Assembly (NCBI GenBank): GCA_947472735.1
Contig: CANJBY010000005.1
Location: 1-64,000 of the forward strand
Length of the DNA: 64,000 nucleotides
Source: Sphingomonadaceae bacterium
Lineage (GTDB): Bacteria; Pseudomonadota; Alphaproteobacteria; Sphingomonadales; Sphingomonadaceae
Direction: 5' to 3'
Shown here: one piece after another, positions 1-7,919 of the stretch
How the letters are laid out: each line of letters begins with the position of its first letter
Position numbering within the stretch: the stretch's first letter is position 1
Program-made: the position numbers and the translations under genes
Notes under the pieces: model-generated
The model's input: the letters and a program-made list of their open reading frames with translations, nothing else
Told to the model about the DNA's origin: nothing
The model's database searches: none

Positions 1-801
1 CAGACGAGTTCAACCGTAACCGTCACCAATACAACCTTCGCAGGTCGGTCAGGTTGGCAGGGCACCTGGCGTGCCGGCGCGCGAATCAATGCCGGCGGCG
101 GTCTGGCCTTGCGCGGCGCGGCCTATACCGGCTTGCGCTTGCCGACTCTTAACGAGCTCTATCGCCCGTTCAGCGTGTTTCCGGTCACGACCCAGGCCAA
201 CGCGGCGCTTGGCAACGAGCGTTTGCGCGGTTTCGAAGCGGGGCTGGATCTGGCGCTCAGTGAGATCGTGTCGTTCTCGATCACGGGCTTCGATGATCGG
301 GTGAAGGGCGCGATTGCGAACGTCACGATCGGCACCAATCAGCGCCAGCGCCGCAATGTCGATGCGGTGCACGCCAAGGGGCTGGAGTTTTCCGCCTCGG
401 TGCGAACGGGCCAATTGCGCTTTGACGGCTCGCTCGCATGGACCGATGCAAAAGTGGAAGCCAGCGGTACGTCCGCCGCGCTTGACGGTATGCGGCCGGC
501 GCAGACCCCGCGCATTGCGGGTTCGGCGACGGTTGCCTGGCTTCCACGCGAAAACTGGACACTGGCGCTGACGCTGAAGCACACCGGGCTGCAATACGAA
601 GACGACCTGATGACCGACATTTTGCCAGCCGCAACCACGCTGGATGCCTTCGTCGAGGTCCCGGTTACACCGGAATTATCGCTCGTGCTGCGCGGCGAGA
701 ACCTGTGGAATGAGACCGTGGTGACGCGCAATCAAGCCGGCTCCATGGACCTGGGCACGCCGCGTACTGTCTGGGCAGGGCTGCGGCTGCGCCTGCCTTA
801 G
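1..801 (+). CDS. TonB-dependent receptor, C-terminal part (cut by window edge)
   Basis: The reading frame is open from the first base and ends in TAG at 801. The roughly 266 visible residues alternate aromatic/hydrophobic and polar residues like outer-membrane beta strands. They contain the segment R-x-P-T-L-N-E-L-Y, typical of the last third of TonB-dependent receptor barrels, and end in a strand with W-A-G-L-R-L-R. Such receptors import siderophores, vitamins or glycans using TonB energy. The plug, TonB box and signal peptide lie outside the window, so the substrate cannot be proposed. The next gene starts 37 bases downstream on the same strand. Confidence 0.85.
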   Translation, partial: QTSSTVTVTNTTFAGRSGWQGTWRAGARINAGGGLALRGAAYTGLRLPTLNELYRPFSVFPVTTQANAALGNERLRGFEAGLDLALSEIVSFSITGFDDRVKGAIANVTIGTNQRQRRNVDAVHAKGLEFSASVRTGQLRFDGSLAWTDAKVEASGTSAALDGMRPAQTPRIAGSATVAWLPRENWTLALTLKHTGLQYEDDLMTDILPAATTLDAFVEVPVTPELSLVLRGENLWNETVVTRNQAGSMDLGTPRTVWAGLRLRLP

Positions 802-838
802 CACTTGTCCATTCCCCCACGGTTGCTAGCCTCGATTG

Positions 839-2692
839 ATGCAACCGCTGGACCGCAGGATCGGACGCTGGATCACACGCCTTAAGTGGCAAGCGATCGC
901 GCTGGCCTTCGTTGCGCTGGTGGCGGCAGACTATGCCGGACCGGCGGTAATGCAGATTGTCGATCAGCGTGCGGGCGACATCCTGCTGTCGCTCGATGCC
1001 CGGCGCCGGCCGGTGTCAGACCGTGTCGTGATCGTCGATGTCGATCAGCGCTCGCTCGAAGCGATGAATGACCTGGCCGGGTCTTGGCCGTGGCCGCGCT
1101 CCGTTCACGGCGAGCTGATCGAGGCCATCGCTGCGCAGCAGCCGCGCGCCATCGCGTTCGACGTGCTGTTCAATGAGCTCGACAGCTACCGGCCCGAACA
1201 TGACGCTGCTTTTGCCGACGCAGCCGCGCGCTATCCCAACGTGTGGCAGGCGATGGCACTGGCTTCCGATGGCATCGGCGCACGGGTCGGCGATATGCCG
1301 CCGTCGGTCGGCGCCGTTGCACTGGACCGGCCAGCCAATCCGGATGCCCGGGTGCCGTTGTTCCTGCCGCTGGCGCTGCTGAGCCGCCCGGAGGCCATGC
1401 GCGGCGGGCTGATCAATTTTACCGAGGACACTGACTCCGTCGGGCGGCGCTATGCGCTGCACCTCGATCAAGCCGGGTGGCGCTTCCCGTCACTTCCGGC
1501 GCGCATACTGGCAGCAGAGGGCCGCAAGCTTCCTCCGGCAGCTTCGATCATGCTCAATTGGCGGCGCGGTTGGACTCACTTGCCTTACGCCGATCTCTAT
1601 CTCGATAGCTTGCGCGAGAAGAAGTTGCGCCCCGCAGACGAGTTGAAAGGCAAGATCGTCGTCATCGGTACGTCCGCTCCAGGCCTGATGGACCTCAGGC
1701 TCACGCCCTTGGGCAGCACTTATCCGGGAGTCGAGATCCTTGCGACGGCGATCGATAACCTAGACCGGGGGGACTGGCTGCGCGAAGTTCCGCGCGGCGC
1801 AACGGTTCCGCTGGCCCTGGCAATTATCGCCGCGATTTCGTTCGGCCTGAAGCGCGGGATCGGAGCAGAGCGGCTTGGCTATGGCATGCTGGTGCTGACC
1901 GCGGTCGTACTGGCCGCTGCCTATGCCGCGTTGGCCGCCGGATGGTTCGTGCCGGTCTATGCCCCGCTCGCTTTCGGTTGGGGTTTCTACGTGATCGCGG
2001 GCGGTATTGCTTATCTGCAAGAGCGAGCCGGACGGCTACGCACATCTGGCATGTTCAAGCGCTTTCTCGATCCGCGGGTCGTGTCGCAGCTGATCGAAAG
2101 CGGCGATCTGGACTATCGCAACACCGCCGAAGCACGCGAAGTCTCGGTGCTGTTTTCCGACATCCGCGGGTTCACTGCGCTATCCGAAACGACCCGGCCG
2201 GAAGACGTGGTGGCTCTGCTGAACGGCTACTTTTCGCGGCAGGTTGAAGTGATCTTCCGCCATTCCGGGACGCTGGACAAGTTTATCGGCGATGCAATCA
2301 TGGCGTTTTGGGGCGCCCCGGCGGCGATGCCGGATCATGCTGCCAGAGCCGTCGCCGCAGCGCTGGACATGTCAGCTGCGCTGGAGGACTTGCGCGGGCA
2401 ACTGGGCGCGCTAGGCGCGGAGCTGGAGATCGGTATCGGTATCAATTCGGGCCGCGCCGTATCCGGTTTCATCGGCTCTTCGGACCGGCTCGACTACACG
2501 GTGATCGGAGACACGGTGAATCTCGCCAGCCGGGTCGAGGGGCTGACCAAAGGCATCGCCCGCATTCTCGTCTCCGAGGCGACGATGCAGGCGGCCGGCG
2601 ATGCCTTTGAATGGATCGACCAGGGGTTGCACTCGGTCAAAGGCCGCGAAATGCAAGTCAGGCTGTTTGAACCGCGACGCAAACAGGTGTAA
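839..2692 (+). CDS. CHASE2-domain class III adenylate cyclase
   Basis: A 617-residue membrane cyclase. The N-terminus has one membrane segment (about 15-35), then a periplasmic CHASE2 sensor (about 45-300), then a cluster of hydrophobic helices (about 320-395), and last a cytoplasmic class III cyclase domain (about 430-600). All catalytic positions are visible: the metal Asp in F-S-D-I-R-G-F-T, the second metal Asp and the ATP-selecting Lys in D-K-F-I-G-D, the second purine-selecting Asp in L-D-Y-T-V-I-G-D, and the transition-state Asn and Arg in V-N-L-A-S-R. The Lys/Asp pair predicts ATP, hence cAMP, as product. A TTG at 836 precedes the ATG in frame; I chose the ATG. The sensed signal is unknown. 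It probably shares a transcript with the next two genes. Confidence 0.92.
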   Translation: MQPLDRRIGRWITRLKWQAIALAFVALVAADYAGPAVMQIVDQRAGDILLSLDARRRPVSDRVVIVDVDQRSLEAMNDLAGSWPWPRSVHGELIEAIAAQQPRAIAFDVLFNELDSYRPEHDAAFADAAARYPNVWQAMALASDGIGARVGDMPPSVGAVALDRPANPDARVPLFLPLALLSRPEAMRGGLINFTEDTDSVGRRYALHLDQAGWRFPSLPARILAAEGRKLPPAASIMLNWRRGWTHLPYADLYLDSLREKKLRPADELKGKIVVIGTSAPGLMDLRLTPLGSTYPGVEILATAIDNLDRGDWLREVPRGATVPLALAIIAAISFGLKRGIGAERLGYGMLVLTAVVLAAAYAALAAGWFVPVYAPLAFGWGFYVIAGGIAYLQERAGRLRTSGMFKRFLDPRVVSQLIESGDLDYRNTAEAREVSVLFSDIRGFTALSETTRPEDVVALLNGYFSRQVEVIFRHSGTLDKFIGDAIMAFWGAPAAMPDHAARAVAAALDMSAALEDLRGQLGALGAELEIGIGINSGRAVSGFIGSSDRLDYTVIGDTVNLASRVEGLTKGIARILVSEATMQAAGDAFEWIDQGLHSVKGREMQVRLFEPRRKQV

Positions 2693-2719
2693 ACCTCGGG
2701 GGAACTTGGGGAACCGGTA

Positions 2720-3304
2720 TTGCGCAAAGTCTGGTTCATTGCAGCGCTTTCGGTGCTAGTCGCCGGAGCATCGGCCTTCGCCGCCGAGCGCGGGATGTTG
2801 TTGCGCGCTGGAGACTTGCTGTCGCAGCCGTTCATTGATGCCGCCAAGTCTGGCCCGATTGCCGCAAACCAGCCCGTCACGGTCCTCGCGCGGCGCGGGC
2901 CCTGGGTGCAGGTCGATGTCGGTGACGGACGGACAGGCTGGGTGCGAACGCTCAACCTTCGGCTGCAGGGAGCGGGCGCGCCGCCGCCGCAAGTTGCCGC
3001 CAATGCCGCTGGACCCAGTCAGCAGCGCGGTGCCAGCGGGCAGGGCCGCGGCAACGGTCGGGCCAATCTCAACGCGCTCAGCAATCCAGCTTCGGCTTTG
3101 CGTTCCGGGAGCTCTGGCCGGACGGTGACAACGGGCGTGAAAGGTCTCGACGAGGAGGACATCAACAATGCCTCGCCGAATTACGCACAGGTCCAGGAAC
3201 TGGCGCTGCTGAGCGTCGATCCGGCTGACGCGCAGGCGATGGCAGCGGAGGCGAATCTCAAGGAAAACAGGCTGAACTACTTACCGGCAGGCCGCAGCCG
3301 ATGA
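2720..3304 (+). CDS. Secreted SH3-like domain protein
   Basis: A 194-residue protein. It begins with a signal peptide whose cleavage is probably after A-S-A-F-A-A. The only start that keeps this signal is the TTG at 2720; the first internal ATG would remove it. Residues about 28-80 (L-R-A-G-D-L-L through G-R-T-G-W-V-R) read as a bacterial SH3 domain of the kind found in envelope proteins. The remainder is low-complexity, rich in Gly, Asn and Ser, followed by a conserved-looking segment (V-K-G-L-D-E-E-D-I). Its stop overlaps the next start (ATGA), so it is translationally coupled to the M48 protease. A periplasmic partner or adaptor of that protease is an inference. Confidence 0.75.
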   Translation: MRKVWFIAALSVLVAGASAFAAERGMLLRAGDLLSQPFIDAAKSGPIAANQPVTVLARRGPWVQVDVGDGRTGWVRTLNLRLQGAGAPPPQVAANAAGPSQQRGASGQGRGNGRANLNALSNPASALRSGSSGRTVTTGVKGLDEEDINNASPNYAQVQELALLSVDPADAQAMAAEANLKENRLNYLPAGRSR

Positions 3305-4209
3305 GCAGACTGGCCACCTTTCCGTTGATCGCCGCGTTGTTGCTGACCGCGGTTCCGGTGCAAGCACAGTTTGGTGAACTGAGCGGGCTGCTCGGGCGCG
3401 CACAGCGTTTCAAGAACACAGCCGAGGCGCTGCGCGGGATCGGTGAGCAGGAAGAGATCAAGATCGGGAGCGACCTCTCCGCGATCATCCTCGGTGCAGC
3501 ACCGCTGGTGCAGGATCCGGACAAGCAACGCTACGTGAACCGGCTCGGCCGGTGGCTGGCCATGCACGGCGAGCGGCCCAACTTGCCGTGGAAATTCGGC
3601 ATCATCGCAAGCGACGATTTCAACGCCTTCTCGATGCCGGGCGGCCATGTGCTGATTACCCGCGGCCTGTTTGACCGGATGCGCAACGAATCCGAACTGG
3701 CGGCGGTGCTTGCCCACGAAATCGCGCATGTGGTGAAGAAGCATCACATCAAGAAGCTGCAGGAAGGTCTGGGCACGGTCGCGCTGGGCGAATTCAACGG
3801 CTACGTTTCCGGCGCTGCCGGTCCTGCCGGTCCTTTCGCGCAGGCGCTGGTTGCTAGCGGCAAGGACATGTTCACGCACGGGCTCGACAAGGATGACGAG
3901 TTCGAGGCCGACCGGATGGGGGTGATCATCGCCACCCGCTCGGGCTTTTCACCCTATGGGATGGCCGGCGTGCTGCAGACTTTGACTGCGTCGCAGGACG
4001 AGAAGCGCTTTTCGCTGGTCTACAAGACCCATCCGCTGCCGGTTGACCGGATTGCCCGGCTTGACTCGTCGATGGGCACCCGGCTCGATGCGATCCAGAC
4101 CGTGGTCGAGGACTTGCCGAGCTTCGTTACCCTGCGCGAGCCGCCGAAGCCGGTGGTGCAGCCCGCGGCGACCGCGCCGGCCCGGCCGAGAACGCGCCGC
4201 CGCAACTGA
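3301..4209 (+). CDS. Periplasmic M48-family zinc metalloprotease
   Basis: A 302-residue protein with a clear signal peptide (cleavage near V-Q-A-Q). It carries the zinc site H-E-I-A-H and the downstream third-ligand motif D-E-F-E-A-D-R, which define M48 (Oma1/HtpX/BepA-like) peptidases. There are no transmembrane helices beyond the signal, so a periplasmic quality-control protease like BepA/LoiP is more likely than HtpX. The C-terminus is Pro/Ala/Arg-rich. The start overlaps the stop of the SH3-like gene, and a hairpin terminator follows. Substrates are not evident. Confidence 0.88.
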   Translation: MSRLATFPLIAALLLTAVPVQAQFGELSGLLGRAQRFKNTAEALRGIGEQEEIKIGSDLSAIILGAAPLVQDPDKQRYVNRLGRWLAMHGERPNLPWKFGIIASDDFNAFSMPGGHVLITRGLFDRMRNESELAAVLAHEIAHVVKKHHIKKLQEGLGTVALGEFNGYVSGAAGPAGPFAQALVASGKDMFTHGLDKDDEFEADRMGVIIATRSGFSPYGMAGVLQTLTASQDEKRFSLVYKTHPLPVDRIARLDSSMGTRLDAIQTVVEDLPSFVTLREPPKPVVQPAATAPARPRTRRRN

Positions 4210-4222
4210 TCTGCACAAAAAA

Positions 4223-4250
4223 GAGTGGCGCAGTTCGCACCGCGCCACTC
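4223..4250. terminator. Bidirectional hairpin terminator
   Basis: A perfect 9-bp inverted repeat (GAGTGGCGC / GCGCCACTC) with a 10-base loop sits between the convergent M48 and amidohydrolase genes. On the minus strand the stem is followed by a run of six T. On the plus strand it is followed only by a T-poor CTTGTCCGTTT. It is therefore a good terminator for the leftward operon and a plausible one for the rightward operon. Confidence 0.75.
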
Positions 4251-4269
4251 CTTGTCCGTTTCGGGCTGA

Positions 4270-5181
4270 TTACCAGCGCATCGGCGGCGGGCCCCACTCT
4301 TCCAGCGGAGCCGCAAGGTTGAACAGCCGGCGGGCATTGCCGCCCATGACCAGCGCCTTCTGCTCATAAGTCAGATGGTTGCTGTGCAGCAGGTAATTGA
4401 GGTTCTCACCATAGGTAATGCCGCGACGGCGCGGACGCTCACCCTTGGGCAAGTTGGCGCTGCGCAGGCGGGTATAGTCGCTGCCCCACATGATCCGCTC
4501 GTAGCCGAAGGCGTTGAACATGCGGTTGAAGTTCGGCCACAGGTCCTCATAGGGATAGTTCTGCTCAGACAGCAGCGGCCCGCCGCACAGCTTGACGTGG
4601 ATGTTCGGGTACTTGGCCAGTTCGAGCAGATCCTCGAACGGAGCCCAGCTCATCGCTTCGGGCGGCGAGACCGGGTGCTGGGCTACACCGATGTGGTCGA
4701 TGATCAGCGTGAGGTCCGGGTGACGCTCCGCGATCGCGGCCATGTTGGCGCAGCCGCCGTGCGTGGAGTTGAAAATCGGCAGGCCGACTTCCGCCGCAGT
4801 CGCATAGATCGGGTCGAACACACCGGCGGCGAATTCGGGGCGCATCACTGCGTTGATGAAATCGCCGACCAGCGCACGGCCCGCGACCATCGCCGGATGG
4901 GCCTTTACGCGGCGCACTTCCGCAGCAAGGTCACCGGTCAACGGCATAAACGTGTGGACGCCGGGAAAGCGACCGGGGAAGCGCTCGTGCGCAACTTCGA
5001 TGAAAGTGTCGGTTGTCACGGCCAGCGCGATATCGACGCCAATCGCGTCCATCGCCTCGCGGGCAAGTTCAACCTGCCACAGCGCCAGCTGCTTCATGTT
5101 CTCTTCGTCGAGCGCCTTGCCGGGCCAGGGCTCGTGAATCTGGACGTCGACGACTTCAATGGATTCGATGGTTTTGGTCAT
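4270..5181 (-). CDS. Amidohydrolase-2 family metal-dependent hydrolase/decarboxylase
   Basis: A 303-residue TIM-barrel enzyme of the amidohydrolase-2 (PF04909-like) family. Visible landmarks are D-V-Q-I-H near the N-terminus in place of the usual H-x-H, the N-S-T-H-G-G strand, I-I-D-H-I-G, and the late metal Asp in M-W-G-S-D-Y-T-R. Relatives hydrolyse lactones or decarboxylate aromatic acids (LigI, LigJ, gamma-resorcylate decarboxylase). The loss of one His in the first metal motif suggests a single-metal type. It is last in a leftward cluster, 26 bases after the MFS carrier. A catabolic role on an imported organic acid is inferred; the substrate is unknown. Confidence 0.8.
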   Translation of the reverse strand: MTKTIESIEVVDVQIHEPWPGKALDEENMKQLALWQVELAREAMDAIGVDIALAVTTDTFIEVAHERFPGRFPGVHTFMPLTGDLAAEVRRVKAHPAMVAGRALVGDFINAVMRPEFAAGVFDPIYATAAEVGLPIFNSTHGGCANMAAIAERHPDLTLIIDHIGVAQHPVSPPEAMSWAPFEDLLELAKYPNIHVKLCGGPLLSEQNYPYEDLWPNFNRMFNAFGYERIMWGSDYTRLRSANLPKGERPRRRGITYGENLNYLLHSNHLTYEQKALVMGGNARRLFNLAAPLEEWGPPPMRW

Positions 5182-5207
5182 AGTGTCCTCTATCGAACAG
5201 GTGGATC

Positions 5208-6584
5208 TTAATTGGGAAAATCGCGCTTGGCGCGCTCGACGGAACGGCCGTAGGGCTTGAGGCCCTGACCGATGACGAAGATCGACACCGAACCCATGAT
5301 GACCGCGTTGAGCGCCATGGAATATTTCAGGGCGCCTTCATCGTGGAACAGGTAGTCCGTGAACAGCGCCACGATCAGCGGGCTGAGGCCAAAGGCGATC
5401 ACGTGGTTGCAGAACTGGGTCAGCGCACCGATCTGGCCGCGCATCCTGTTAGGGGTAATGACCTGGAAAGCCGCAATGCTGGGTCCGAATCCGATCATGC
5501 CGACAAAGCCGATCAACGCGTTGCAGCCAATCATCAGGTAAGGGCTGGGCATCAACGGCGAAACTACCAGCAGCGGCACTGTCGCAACGGTTCCGTAGAA
5601 CACGATCCGCAGATTGGCATCGTTACGCCCGTTTCGCGTCCAGATTTCTGAAACCTTGGCGCCAAGCAGCAAGGCAATAGGCGAGACGATGATGGAAACC
5701 GTTCCGGTGACCATCCCGATCTTGGCCAGCGACCAGTGGAATTCGCGGTAGATCAGCGTCGCGTTCCAGCTGAGCGGTACCGCCAGCAGCATGGCCTTGA
5801 TCGCCATTCCGCCCACCGCAGCCAGGTAGCTGCGCCAGTCATCCATCACCCATTTGGCGGTTTCCCGAACCGGAACCTTTTGCGCGATCTGCCCTACCGG
5901 CAGGCCGCGGCGAGGCGGCTCGCGGGTCGTCAAGACAACCAAGGCCCAAAGGAGGCCGGGCGCGCCGACGATGACGAAAGTCCACTGCCAGGGCCGGATT
6001 ACTCCGAGGCCGGGGACGTCCATGGGAGCAATGCCGGATGTGAATTGGAGTACCGCGCCGCCCAGAAACAGGGCCAAGCCGGTGCCGATGGTTGCACCCA
6101 TGCCCATGGTGGCGGTGGCAAAAGCGATCTTTTCACGCGGCCAGTAATCGGCAGCGATGGACCATGCTGCGGGGCCATATCCGGATTCACCCGCGCCAAT
6201 TCCCATGCGGGCAAACATCAGGCTGACATAGCCTTGTGCCACACCGCAGGCCACGGTGCTCGCACTCCAGAAGGCGATCGACCAGGCGATCAGGTTCTTG
6301 CGAACGCTGTTGTCGGCCATGCGGCCCAAAATGACGCCCGCGATACCATAGGGCAAGGAAAAGGCCGCTCCCATGAGGAGGGCGGCCTGAGTGTCGGATA
6401 TCCCGAAATCTTCTTTTACCGGTACGATCAGCAAAGACAGCACCGTGCGATCAAGCACCGTGAACAGGACCACGATGGTCATCACGAAAAGCGAATAGTT
6501 GGCGTCCTTGCGCGGAGGCCAGGCAATTGCACCTTCGCCTCCAACTTCTGCCGGCGCCGCTGCGCCAGTCGCACTCTCAGACAT
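5208..6584 (-). CDS. MFS transporter (spinster-like)
   Basis: A 458-residue major facilitator with about 12 hydrophobic segments. It has the loop 2-3 motif G-R-M-A-D-N-S-V-R-K and the helix-5 region G-I-G-A-G-E-S-G. The large family includes 'spinster'-like carriers common in sphingomonads, where they accompany catabolic clusters. The open frame begins at a TTG at 6599, but an ATG at 6584 has GGAG at proper spacing upstream, so the ATG is preferred. It lies between the AraC-type regulator and the amidohydrolase on the same strand, which suggests uptake of the compound the hydrolase acts on. Confidence 0.87.
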   Translation of the reverse strand: MSESATGAAAPAEVGGEGAIAWPPRKDANYSLFVMTIVVLFTVLDRTVLSLLIVPVKEDFGISDTQAALLMGAAFSLPYGIAGVILGRMADNSVRKNLIAWSIAFWSASTVACGVAQGYVSLMFARMGIGAGESGYGPAAWSIAADYWPREKIAFATATMGMGATIGTGLALFLGGAVLQFTSGIAPMDVPGLGVIRPWQWTFVIVGAPGLLWALVVLTTREPPRRGLPVGQIAQKVPVRETAKWVMDDWRSYLAAVGGMAIKAMLLAVPLSWNATLIYREFHWSLAKIGMVTGTVSIIVSPIALLLGAKVSEIWTRNGRNDANLRIVFYGTVATVPLLVVSPLMPSPYLMIGCNALIGFVGMIGFGPSIAAFQVITPNRMRGQIGALTQFCNHVIAFGLSPLIVALFTDYLFHDEGALKYSMALNAVIMGSVSIFVIGQGLKPYGRSVERAKRDFPN

Positions 6585-6785
6585 TACATCTCCGCTCAAT
6601 CCAGCTTCGGCCGGCTTTTCTTTGGACCGGTCACGACATCAATCCCGCAAGTCGGCACGCTCGCACAAGACCTCGGCAACGGCTTGCTTTCTCAGGAAGT
6701 TGCATAGCCCATTCCCGGAAGCCTGCAGAATTTCACGCGTTAAGCAATGCTGGAGATACGGGCAGCCTCAGATCGCTGCGGTTGC

Positions 6786-7736
6786 TCAGGCCGCCATCAA
6801 CTCGTGATTGCGGTAATCCCGGGCCGAACAGCCGAACTTGCTCTTGAAGCTGCGTGCGAAGTGCGGCGCGGAATTGAAGCCCCAACTGAAGGCAATCGAG
6901 GTGATCGAATGGCGCCGCCAGCGAGCATCGCGCAGCTGAGCTGCACATTCCTCAAGCCGCCGGCGCAGGATGTAGGCCGAGGGAGATTCATTGCTGACCT
7001 CGAAGATCATCCGCAGATAGCGGTCTGACAGATGCAGGTGGCGGGCAATGAACGAAGGACACAGCTCCGGATTGCGCAAGTTTTCCTCGATGAAGAGCTT
7101 CACCTTGCAATAGCGGCGATACATCACCGCTGACGAGGAGTCCTTGTCGTCGATCAGGGGCATGTAGGAGGTGACCAGGACTTCAAGCAGGTGCTTGCCC
7201 GCGCGCTCGCAGGTTTCCGGCGCCAGCGTGCTAATGTCCTTTTCGGCAAGGTCACGCGCCATCGCTGATGCGGTCGAGGCCAGACCCTCGTGGTTTGCGA
7301 GTCGGCGGCCGCACAGCATTTCCGGCGACGGCAGGGTGCCGTAGACCAGCTCGCTCGGCACGCGGAACATGATCACTTCGCTCGGCCCGTCGAGCCGCAG
7401 GTCGTAGAGCGCGCTGTTGTTGCACAGCGTGAAGTCGCCTTCCTTCAGCTCGATCAGGTTGCCGTAGTGACTGAAGGCGCTGTGACCGCGAACCTGGTGG
7501 ATGAAGGTCAATACACGGTTTGGACGGGTTTTTATGTCAGCCGACTCGCGGCGGATCGAGACTGTACCGCAGCGCAGGCGCAGCAGTTCGGTAGCCCCGA
7601 GTTCCACACGCCGGAAGTCGCTGTCCGGTGCTCGGCTGAAAACTTCGACCCGCGTGCATTCATTATGCATATAGGAAGTATGGAGCGTGGACGCCACTCC
7701 GGACGCCGTATCGTGCAACGCAGAAACCTGTCCCAT
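6786..7736 (-). CDS. AraC-family transcriptional regulator
   Basis: A 316-residue regulator. The N-terminal half (about 30-190) resembles the AraC-binding-like sensor domain (PF14525 type). The C-terminal 100 residues form the double helix-turn-helix, with L-S-x-R-Y-L-R-M-I-F-E in the first and S-I-A-F-S-W-G-F-N-S in the second. GGAGGAG lies about 9 bases before the ATG. It precedes the MFS and hydrolase genes by 186 bases on the same strand. It probably controls them; no operator could be assigned by eye in the 186-base gap. Confidence 0.88.
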   Translation of the reverse strand: MGQVSALHDTASGVASTLHTSYMHNECTRVEVFSRAPDSDFRRVELGATELLRLRCGTVSIRRESADIKTRPNRVLTFIHQVRGHSAFSHYGNLIELKEGDFTLCNNSALYDLRLDGPSEVIMFRVPSELVYGTLPSPEMLCGRRLANHEGLASTASAMARDLAEKDISTLAPETCERAGKHLLEVLVTSYMPLIDDKDSSSAVMYRRYCKVKLFIEENLRNPELCPSFIARHLHLSDRYLRMIFEVSNESPSAYILRRRLEECAAQLRDARWRRHSITSIAFSWGFNSAPHFARSFKSKFGCSARDYRNHELMAA

Positions 7737-7919
7737 AGGTCATCTCCTCCCCGGTCGATCTTCGCCGACCTTATGCTGAATAGCGTTAGATCATAACCTC
7801 TGCAGGAGAAGGGTCAATAACCCGATTGCGCCTCAGCATGACATACTGCCATGCTGCAACCCTTGTCCCGGACCGGGTCAACAATGAATGCCGGACGCTA
7901 CGGCTCCGGCAGCAGATTA

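Noticed and set aside
839..2692. CHASE2 cyclase as the missing Pycsar cyclase for the PycTM-like protein
   Set aside because: Its catalytic Lys/Asp pair is of the ATP type, it has a CHASE2 sensor, and it lies 16 kb away in another operon.
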